Positions 10,901 through 22,900 of a DNA stretch of 64,000 nt are shown here, piece by piece. Position 1 is the first letter of the stretch, and every line of letters starts with the position of its first letter. The translations under genes and the position numbers were made by a program. Source of the stretch: Schistosoma mansoni (taxonomy: Eukaryota > Platyhelminthes > Trematoda > Strigeidida > Schistosomatidae); the NCBI RefSeq assembly GCF_000237925.1, contig NC_031498.1, positions 454,015 to 518,014 of the forward strand, written 5' to 3'. Under the pieces are notes generated by a model that saw nothing but the letters and a program-made list of their open reading frames with translations, made no database searches and was not told the origin of the DNA.

Positions 10901-13900
10901 TCTCTTATTGGCATACATGTGCATACTGTGCGTATTGTCTCAATATAGCCTTATTTCACAAACATTGTAAACAAAGATGGATAGTGGCTAGCAGTGGAAT
11001 CCAGTTTGACGCGCGTTTCATCCTATTTGGGACTCGTCAGCTTGTGAAATAATGCTTTATCGAGGCAATATGCACAGTATGCACATATGCCAATAATAGA
11101 CTGACCAGTTGCAGTCCTAAACGTCAATGAAAAGATTCAACCAAACAATACCAAGTTAATTCAAATTTCACCCCATTGCACAAGCAAGTGGCTATCAGGA
11201 CTCAGTATCTGAGTGGATAACGCGATGGCGTTTGAAGCGAACGTTACTGGGTTCGAGTCTCAGAGTGAACATCAACAAGTCTGAGATGCAGGTACATCCA
11301 GCTGACGAGTCCCAAATAGGACTTGACGCACATCCTGGATTCCACTGCTAGACACTACCCATCTTTGCTTACAGTATCTGAAATGTCGTTTCGATTGACT
11401 GACCCATAATCTGTAGAATTTTTCTTCGTTTACTTCCATTCAATCCTTATAAAACTTCTATCGTTCACTTAGGACAAGTTTTCATTTCTAACTTGTAGTT
11501 ATCATAACAAGTCTTATTATTTCAACATAACTCGGTAAAATGTTTAACCACATATTCATTCAGCCATTCAGGTATTTAAGTTCTTTCATACCCACTTTAA
11601 TTATTACTGTTTTTATAGTTTACATCAAGGACTGATCCTATTTGTAATAACACTGAAAATCAGGAGTCTCTGGACAGCTGCTGCTTCATCCTAATACAAG
11701 ATTACTCAGCAATGATTATCCACGACCTCATGGAGAATAAGCTATCCAGTGTTTACTGGTTTAAGAATATTCACAAAACTCTATTACTAATATTATTATC
11801 ATTGTTTCCAGTACTATTCAATTTACTCTTCAGTAATTATTATCACTTCAGTCATTTTGTTAACTGTCATTATAACAGTTAGCACATATTTATCATACTT
11901 GGTCATGTCATATTCTTTCACTAGCTTCGTCTGTTCATCTATAATTCCAACCTACATCAATGTGAAAAAACCACGTCTGTAACCCTCCTGTGGTTCCTGT
12001 CGATCCGAAGCCCGGATAGAGGAGGATGGTTGGGCATGTGGTCAACAACCCCATCCTGTAAAAAACGTCCTTGCTAAAAATTGCTAACCGGGAAAAACAA
12101 TCTGAACTATTTAAACTTTGCCCCGGGAGCTGAAGGACCTTCATTTAGAAAAACTATGACGTCTCATGGTGAAAGCCGAGGTTCTTCGAAAATCACCAGG
12201 CCGATTCTCCCATCCGACAACCAGGACAACAATGAGTATTGGTTTATGGAATGTCTGGTCAATGTGGTAGATTGGGAAGACCGGTGGGATAGCTACGAAA
12301 ATCGGAAGGCACAACTTGGAGGTGTTCGAAATCAGTGAAACCCATTGGACCCAAGCTGAACAGAAAAATATAGACCTGGGAGAGATGCTGCCCTACACTG
12401 ATAACGAAGAAGAAAATGCTCCACACACTCAGGGATTATCTCTGATTCTGTCCAACGTAGCACGTAAATGACTTATAGGATGAGAATCTCATGGACCCAG
12501 GATCATCAAATCAACCTTCAAATCAAAGAAGGAGGGAATCAAAATGAATGTTATCCAGTCTTATGCACTCACCAATAAAATCAAAGACGACGATAAAGAT
12601 CAGTTTTACGAAAGGCTGCAATCGATCAGGGCAAAGTGCTCAGGGTAAGACATGATTATCGTAATGGAAGATCTAAACGCCAAAGTCTGAACAAACAACA
12701 TCGGATATGGAGATATCATGGGACGACATGAACTGGGAGTAAGGGACGAAAATGATGAGTGATTTTCAAATTTACGTGCTTCCAACAAAATAGTTATAGA
12801 TGGCCCTGTATTGCCCAACCAGCGCAGAGGCTATATACGCGTGACCATGTGAGAGCATTTGGAGAGGGAGAGCGGACTCTCCCCACTCTCGGTCGTACCA
12901 GGGCATTTGGGGGCGGATTAGTTTTTAACAATAATTAATTTAATCACTTACTGTGTGAACACAATATAATACAATTAAACATCAACAATCAACAAACATA
13001 ACTAATTGACTAAGTCACCTAACTACTCTCAAAAATATGATTACCTGTTATAGTCGATTAATTTCACATGTCAATCGCATTTTAATCGATTGAGTTATGG
13101 CTCTCCATATCGATTCTATTCACTGAGTCTTCAAATGTTCAGTTTTACAATTAAGATAGTCTCTCATATTTTGTGTAGACAAATATGTTTCTCTTCTCTC
13201 ATTGATCAATCATGGTTTACTTTACAGAAGTACTTCAATAGTTCTGATCATTTAGTAGAATATTGATGTAGACAAGTGTTGATCTATTTCAGATATTGAT
13301 ACCATATCGAATTTGGCCAATGAAGAAGATATTTGTTCAGAAATCTTCTATACATTTATCGAACCAATAATTACATCTGTTTTCATTGGTGAGTAAAACT
13401 TTTTTAACTAATTTATTACCATTCTTGTAGTCACAACAAAGGATTCACAACAGAAAATATAGGAAACTAGGAGAAGTTTGCCTTTCACCTTGACAGATTA
13501 AATCACGTGTTCATTTTGGTTAGAAAACAAAAACATTGAAAGCCAAGGAGCACTGGACAACAGTTTAGTACTTTTATGAAACTATTCAGCAATGTGCATC
13601 TACCACCTCACCATAGATAGAATCAAGATAATTCTGTCTATCAGCGAACATTCATATTTTAGATCGTTGAACCAGCATTTAATAGTATACATGTTCACTA
13701 TATTGGGTGACCATCTTTCATTCCATATGGTAGATAACTGTCTCACACCTGATGTGGTTGAACTCCATTGATCACTGTTTCTCACTAGAACTCTTAGAAT
13801 AGTATCTCATTGTCACTTTTGATTAACTTTTTAATAGTTGTAGAGTGTTGTTAATCCTCATTAGAAAAGCTTCAAGATAACTTTATTTCTTATGATATTT

Positions 13901-16900
13901 GTTCCTTGAATAATATACTTGGTACATCAAATACACTGTAGTCGCTTCCCAATAGATTGTAAGCTTCTCATTGTAGAATGTAAATAAATTATGCAGTTAA
14001 CATAGATAAATAATTTATGAAAACGTGTCTTCAAGAAAAAAATATATTATAATATATAGATAGTTGGGCAACAGGTACCTCAGATGTTTGGTAAAGCTGT
14101 ATTGGTTCAAAAACGTTTTAATTTGTTTAAGTATATTCCTGTTAGGACGGCTTCAAAAAAGCACGAGGAAACCTTTAGAGGCTCTAAAGTAGTCGAAAAT
14201 ATTCTAACCAACCAGAACCTGATAGAACCCTCTCGAGTATCAATGTTCCATGCTGTAATTGAACAATTGTATAACCTTTCTACTTGCGGACTATCCGGAT
14301 TATAATAATGGTATAGCCAATAGTAAAAACTATAAGTACCCCTGTTCTTCTGTACATTTTTGATTCGTACATAATAATCACTTCCCCAGTTTCTTCCGTC
14401 TTTTGATTAGCGATTGTGGGTTTCTATACGTTCGAGTGCTGATAGTTGTATACCGTATTCTGCCGTAATCATGTAGAGGACGTAATAATTTCATGTTTCT
14501 TATTTAGCTAAAGTTATTTATTTTACTACTTTTGAATCTATCTAGTTTAATCTAAGCATAATCTATTCAGTATTGAAGACCTCACGATTTGTACCATCTA
14601 ATATATGCGCTATATCTCTATTAAATGTCTATCAATTTAAATGACTTGAAACAGAATTATGGTCCTGAAGTATCATGAATTGACTGAAGTTAAAGAATTT
14701 AAAACATTGAATACCAGCTCGCTGGACTGAAAGTTAAGGACTTCTTTAAAATCTTGAAGGCTCTAGGTTCAACACTGTGTGGGATCGCTGATGTACGCTT
14801 CTGATGAAGCTCGTACTGGAAAAAAAAATAGCTTCACAGTAATTCCTAGTTCGGAATGGTTACTTCATTAAAGTCACCAAGTGTTGTGAAACTCCAAAGT
14901 TGTAAACGTTTCTACATTATACGTAGACCACAAAAATTATTGGATGAGTTTTAATGTTAGGTAGGAGAAATATTTCATAAGATTTGCACAGATTTCCCAT
15001 GGTCATGTAAATATTGAATAGTCTGCTTGATATGACTTGAAATCTATAAACGGCGAAACTATAATTTATGGACGAACCAATCAGATTCAGGATAACAAGT
15101 CTTGGATTTTGGCGCGAAATTCATTCATTCACTAGGCTAAATAGTGTTTTGGTATTATAACTGATGTTCTTTCGTGATGAAAACAATAAATCTAATTCCT
15201 AACCCTAACTATCAACTGTTAATCATAATCTTTATTCCTTACATTGGTTTATAACCCTCACTTAACTCTAGTAAGTAGATATGTTTCCTCAAAGTCACTT
15301 AAGCGTCACTCAAAGTCGTCCACAAATTACTTGTTGAAGTTATACATTCGGATGAATTTATATAACATTTGTCACAGATTTAGAAGTGATTACTGAATAG
15401 TGTTTCGATGAATAAATTTTAAACATTCAAAGATGTGCAACCTGTAGTGAATATTGTCATGGAGTCTGTCAAAACCATTGAACTGAATAATGAATAAAAT
15501 AAAATCGGATTCCATGTGGTTAGGTGTTTTTTATCAGCTGTCCGTAGACTAATTATCAAATCGTTTACTATGTACAGATTCATTCAATTGGTTTCGACCC
15601 ATAGCCTAAGTGTGAATACTGATGGTGCTACCCGGTTAACCAAACCAAACGAAGTGGGTCGGGGTTGAAACCTGTCATTTAGAGATTGTAAGTCAAACTT
15701 CCTAACTACTGACTCACTATTCTATTCGGGTTTTTTTAATAAACATAATTAGATACTTAGGATGAGGAAAATGATTTTTCTGTGAGAATGCTGTCTATTT
15801 GAACACACATGAGTTTCGGGAAATCTAACAGCTGAATTTTAAGTTGTTTAGATAGCTCTATCATAAGGAATATTTTGTATTTCTTAAATCACTAAATGAT
15901 CTTAGTTAAAATACCATTGAAAACGTGATAAAAAAAAATCTAGAATCTCCTCAAAACCCTATACCGTTGATAATCATATGTTCACTAGCTACGAGGTACG
16001 AGATATAATTCCTGAAGTGCCGGTGAGAAACTATGACCACTGAAGTTCAACTATGTCAAATATGAGTTAGTCATCCGCCTCAAACAATAAAAGATGGTCA
16101 AGCAATAACTTAAATGAATTGAATTTTAACATGTACACCATCGGATGTCGTTTAAGCAGCTTAGAGGTTAAGAGTAGCGAGACTGTGTATGGATATTTCT
16201 GAGGAGTCTTATCCAGTGCTTCCGGTTTTCAGTGGTAGTTGAGAACTACTAAAACTCCATAAAACTCTATACTGAAAATAATTTGTGACTGAATATACAT
16301 AGTACTCTTGCAATATATATTTACATTTCTTACAATCTTGTTTAACTTAATATAGAACAAAAATCCCTTTACTTACAAGTAAATACTTTTCAAACTTTCC
16401 TTTAGATTATTTATCTCAGTCTACTTTATTGTATATATGGGATCAGTTAATGTTATGTATTGTTGGAGCTGAACCGATTGAATCAAGTTTATCATATATT
16501 TTAAGTTGTTTCACAGCTATTTTCATTTTTCTATGCTGGATTCGAATTCCAAGTCATCCCATGTCTGATATAAACCAATATGAACAGATAAATACAATCA
16601 GTGAACGAAAAGAAATAAGTAGGAAAGAAATTGCTTCATTAAATGAACAGTTCCTTATAATTGGTCCAGAATTAGAAAAAGATGATTTCCAGTTTTTGGT
16701 AAATAATATATTCGTGAAAATCATGTTTATATTAAAGATGAAGTCAGGGAATTTAACTATCAATGAATTTGAATTCATTTGGTATTGTTTGGTTGAATCT
16801 TCCCATTGATGTTTAGGACTGCAATTGATCAATCTCTAATTGGCCATATGTGCGATATGCACAGTATGCACATATGGGAAATAAGAGACTGACCAATTGC

Positions 16901-19900
16901 AGTCCTAAACGTCAATAGGAAGATTCAACCATTGCACTACCAAGTGGCTATCAGGACTCACTAGCTAAGTGGATAACACGATGGCGTTTGAAGCGAACGG
17001 TACTGGGTTCGAGTCCCAGAGTGAACATTAACTCTGAAATGCTGGTACATCCAGCTGACGAGCCCCAAATAGGATGAAACGCGCGTCCTGGATCCCACTG
17101 CTAGCCACTATCCATCTTTGCTTATATCAATGGATTTGCCCTAATTATTATATTAAGAAAGCTTATGAACCTCTATATTAACCCTGTTACTACAAAAATT
17201 GTAGAAGTACAATGAAATGGATAGAGAGATCTTTCCCAAAGAAAATCGACTTGTTTATAAATAATCTATTGATTCTAACAGTAATTTTCATTACTTTAAA
17301 GCTAATGGAGTAAATCAAAATGAAATTCTAAACAATACATAGAAATATCCATATTAAAGGCTTGCTTAATTGAAATATTTACTTAAGTAGAGTAAAATTA
17401 CTTTCAACCACCATCTTATCTCAACATAGTGCAGGCAATGTCGAGTCACCTAGACTAATGACCACATCGCAACTTGATCGATAGGATTCCATCTGTACTA
17501 AGAAGGACCTGACACATATGACATTGATCATCACTCAGTGATCAATCAATTATAGAAAACATGGTGATATTCAAAGTTCAAAAAAGTCTATCATGGACTA
17601 TAATGTGAATTTATGGAAGAGCAGAGAATTCTGTATATGTGTTTTTCACATCAGCTTTAGACTAAGTCTCAAATTGCTTAAATGCTTCATAATACCAATC
17701 GACAGAAATAACTAAAACTAAGCTTTTATTTGAGATTAATCGGTTGAATGTTGAGTGTTTAAACTGTTTATGGTCACTAATTCATGTAAAAGAGGAAATA
17801 CGACTTTAAAAAGTTAGATGGATTTAGGTAACCAGAATGAAACTATGGCCCATAGTTTTGTACCATTTGAAGCTCAGCAACAATGCATACCTACAACTTT
17901 ATTGAAATAATACTCCCTAGTAAGTTTAAATCCGGGTCACTCAGTTTCATAAATCATGCTGCAAACGACTTGATGCACTATTAAGATATTTACAGTATTT
18001 GATCATTGAGTAGTAGTAGTCTATATCCTGCTTAATAAGTTTCTTTCTAATAATTTAATGAAAAGCACATTAGATAACAACGTGAGAGATAAAAATAATT
18101 GTCTATGGGATTATATGTCTAACAGTTCCTAATAGTTAAGACATATGAACGTGTAGTGTCGGTTGTTATGTTAAGCCCATATACCTTATTCTAGCTTCTG
18201 GGCAAGCCAATTTACCTATCCATCTTGAGTCACGTTTTCACCTTGTTAATTATTCACTTATCAATCCTGAATGTTTTTTTTAATACAAGCGTACGTGTGT
18301 ACACTTCTCATCCTATTCATCACACGTCTGTAACTTATTCTTATCTGACTATGAATACTGACTAACGCTTGATAAAAGCGAGTTGGCTTACGCGCCATCT
18401 TCAATGTGTGTCATTTTCGTTTCGCTCTCTCCTACTCGCTTCATCACTCTGATTTCTTGTCTAGATCAGTGAGTGTACAAAATATATGTATTCGAAATGC
18501 ATTCTTGTATTTGACTTCTTTAAGTCCGTTATTCATCAACACGGATCAAGTCATGTATTACATACGAGGATAGACAGAATATGTATTTTGAAAACAATCA
18601 TTCATACGGTCTAATTAGGGTCAGATCTATGGCACCTATAACGGATAGGAGAGTTCAAAACTAATATCTAGAAAGGAATGTACACAAAAATCTTAGGACT
18701 GTGTTCTTACCTTCTGAGCCATTGTTGTATTCATAACGACATGGGAAAAAACTTGATGGGAAATCAATAGCATAATTATGCTAAGGCTCAAATTTCAAAA
18801 GACCGGAATATTAGTTCCACAAAAGAGGTATGGATTTCAACCATATTATCTTATGTCAACAGAATAGTAGTCATATTTTCCCATTGAACTCGTCTTAGTA
18901 TGTTATATTTAAAATAGTATTTATATATTTCAAAATATCCCTTCACTTTTATAATCCCACAGATAAAGAAATATTTCTTCATGGATATTTTCTGTCTATT
19001 AACTGGTACACAACAATATAACGCTAATAGTTGTCTTTTATCAAATGATGAACTTCGTAAGTGATACATAGTTAGTTGAATATATATTCAACATATTATT
19101 GTTTTGATGAAAATCAATAAAGAGTTTGATAGTAATCTCTGAATGTTCTTGCAATGGATGGATTCATATGTATATGTATATCAGATTTTGTAATGTTAAA
19201 TAGAAGCTTTAGAATGTTCTCCCGATTATGTAATAAGTCATTGGGCATGGTATTAAAATTAGTTGATACTAACTTTTCTGATTTAGCTACTATACGATCA
19301 ACCAGGTCTGTTGTGAGATATTAACTCACTGAAGATAATTGGTGAACGGTTGCTCAATTTCGTGGATTGGTTGAAGTTAGACATTAACACCATTGGATGC
19401 TGGCTCAGTAGTCTAGTGGTTAAGTGCTCGCGCGCGAGAGTGATAGGTCCTGGGTTCAAATCTCGTGAGGCGGGATCTTGGATGCGCACTGCTGAGGAGT
19501 CCCATAATAGGACGAAACGGGCGTCCAGTGCTTCCAGGTTTTCCATGGTGGTCTAGCTTCAATTGACTAATGATCTCAACTATATAAACCGATGCGATTA
19601 TTGTTGTTGATTTTGGTGAAGCTTAGCTTTAAAACTTTCATTAGTTACAGGGACGAAATAGTCAAGAATTGAATTAGATCATGTTCTAAACTTATAACTG
19701 TTCTTATTTGTATCAAGTTCAGTAAAGTTCATTGATTAAAACGTACTAAAAAAGGATAGATCATAACAACCCAATATATATTATAAGCAAAGATCGATAG
19801 TGGCTAGCAGTGGAATCCAGGACGCGCGTTTCGTCCTATTTGGGACTCAGTAGCTGAGTGGATTACGTGATGGCGTTTGAAGCGAATGGTACTGGATTGT

Positions 19901-22900
19901 AGTCCCAGAGTGAACATCAACTCTGAGATGCAGGTACATCCAGCTGACGAGTTCCAAATAGGACTTGACGCGCATTCTGGATTCCACTGCTAGCCACTAT
20001 CCATCTTTGCTTACAATTCTTGTGAAATAAGGCTATATCGAGGCAATACGCACAGTATGCACATATCCCAATTAGAGACTGACAAGTTGCAGTCCTAAAC
20101 ATCAATGGGAAGATTCAAACAAGTAATAATAAGTGAATTTTAACCCAATATATTCACTATTTATTTGTTCATCATTACCTTTTTTTATTTTTATGAAAAT
20201 TCAATCCAATTTTTCATTTTTTTCTCAACTTAAACACCAGTAACATCAACTGGATGGTCATCAACACTACAAAAGTCTTATCTTATAGATCCTAGTAAAC
20301 GTAAAGAACAAAGATTATTACATTATGCAGAGTTGGAAAGGTGATTATCTTTAAACTGTATGGATATATATTTTTTTAATATTTAAAACCTAGTAAAACG
20401 TTCATTCATTGTTAAACAAACTGTAAACACGTTTCAACTTGGCAAAAGTATACAGAAAATTGATTGAGTTTGCAACAATTTATTAAATGATTGATATCTA
20501 CTACATTCGTAAATATCAATCATTTAATAGTTGAATTCATTAGTCCATTAAGCCTAGACAACCATGGAAAACCTGGAAGCACTGGATGGCTGTTTCGTTC
20601 TAGTACGAGACTCCTCAGCAGCGGGCATTTACGATCACATATGCGGGACTCGAACCCAGGACCTTCGGTTTCGCGAGCGAACACGGTGTCTGGCAGAGAC
20701 AAGTATCTACCTCATACAATTGATAAATGGTTGCGTAATATCAAAGATTGATTGAATTTAGACATTAACACCGTTGGATATTGGCTTAGTGGTTTAGAAG
20801 TTAAACGATGACATGCGAGACCGAATGTCTTGGGTTCAAGTCCCTCATGGAGGATCTTGCGTGAGCGCTACTTAGGAGTCCTATACTAGAACGAAACAGT
20901 CATCCAGTGCTTCCAGGTTTGCCATAGCGGTCTAGTTTAGACAGACTCATGAAATTAACTGTTTAAATTTATCAAGCGATCTGGATGTACGAAATAATTA
21001 AAATCATCAAAAACTTCAATAATAATTTGATTCATAAAACCGTAAATTGATCAATCAATCTATACTGTTTTATTTATTCAAAATTACAGATATCTGAACA
21101 TTATAGATTCGGATTAATTATTGTTGACTTTAAATTGTAGATTACGAAATACTGAAGATCATCTAATGAAAATGCAACACCAACTAGATACTTATAAAAC
21201 GAAATTAAAAGAAGCATCAGATGAGATTTCCAATAGTAAACGTTTACTTAGTCAATATGCAACAAAACAAGATTATTCACCTAACAAGGTATGTTTACAT
21301 AAAATTTTATGGAGTACTGAATACATTAAACTCCACCTGTAGCCCCTCCGGGAGTTACTGCCACTTCCAAGCCCGGATAAAAGAGGAGGGTTGGGCATGG
21401 GGTTAGCAACCCCATCCCGTGGAAATCTAACTCTCTAAAAATACGCTAACCAGGAAAAATGCAGTGTTCATCATACTATGCCTCAGGAACGTGGATATGT
21501 CGACTAACATGAAAGCTATTTTAATAGAATTATGGAAATAATGTTTAATCATTTAATATTTAGTTAAACTCAAGTACTTCCTTGATTGTTTTGCATAAAT
21601 GTATGGCAATTAGTTCATTCATTCACTTCTTTTTAAAAGATTGTTTGACCTTAAGAAAAAACGGATTAGTTACACTTCCTTTTTCTCGTACAGTTTATGA
21701 ATCAAAACTTAACAATATTACATTAAAATAGACAAGAACTGGTTATGGTTTATTGATTGGTAATTTAGTATGTTTCATTTGTAGCTTACAGTAGAATCTA
21801 AGACTCTCGTTTCGTCCTGTTCGGAACTCCATGATGATATCCAAACTGTAACCATAACCCCGTAACTTTTGCTTCAAACGCCCATTGAATCGTCTTCTGA
21901 TCTATTTATTCTTAACAGCCTTCAACTTGTTCAACGGATATGCTGATTAAATACAGTCCTAGTTATCAATAACGGGAAATCACTACCCCTTTAGCCTGTC
22001 ATAGTATTACTGTAGTTTATATAAGTAATAAATCACTTGTAAATAACACTTTAATGAATGATCAATCACCCTTTAGTCGTGATTTATTCATTAGTACAAT
22101 CATTCAGCTTTTAAGCATATTAATGAACACTAGTTAACTGTTATTACATTATAAGCAAAGATGGATAGTGGCTATCAGTGGAATCGAGGACGCGCGTCAA
22201 GTCCTATTCGGGACTCGTCAGCTGGATGGACCTGTATCTCAGAGTTGATGTTCACTCTGGGACTCGAACCCAGACCCTTTCGTTTCAAACGCCATCGCGT
22301 TATCCACTCAGCTGCTGAGTCCTGATAGCCACTTGCTTGTGCAGTGGGATGAAGTTTAAATTCAAATAGTATCAGGACTCAGTAGCTGAGTGGATAATGC
22401 GAGGGGCGTTTGAAGCGAAAGGAACTGGGTTCGAGTCTCACAGTGAACATTAACTCTGAGATGCAGGTACATCCGGCTGACTAGTCCCAAATAGGACAAA
22501 ACGCGCGTCCTCGCTTCCACTGCTATCCACTATTCATCTTCGCTTACAATGCTTGTGAATTAAGTCTATATCGAAGCAATACGCACAGTATGCACATATA
22601 CCGATCAGAGACTGACCAGTCGCAGTCCTAAACATCAATGGAAAGATTCAAACAAACAATATTAAGTGAATTTGTTATTACATTAATTTTATCAGTAGTA
22701 AAATACATTGTTATGTAATTTTAACATTATTCACTATAGTAAAACTATCATCAGTAGTTAGTGATTGAAAACAAAAGACTTTCTGAGAAATAATTCCCCG
22801 TTTTAGAAACCTTGATAAAGTAATAAGATTCACACTAATCGATTAGAATTCAAACCTCTAGAGATTGATTTGGTTTAACCGTGAAGTTTTTATTGTTTTT

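Noticed and set aside
19400-19480. tRNA-like segments with A and B boxes in many places
   Set aside because: They are heads of SINE copies, without a full cloverleaf; no true tRNA gene found.
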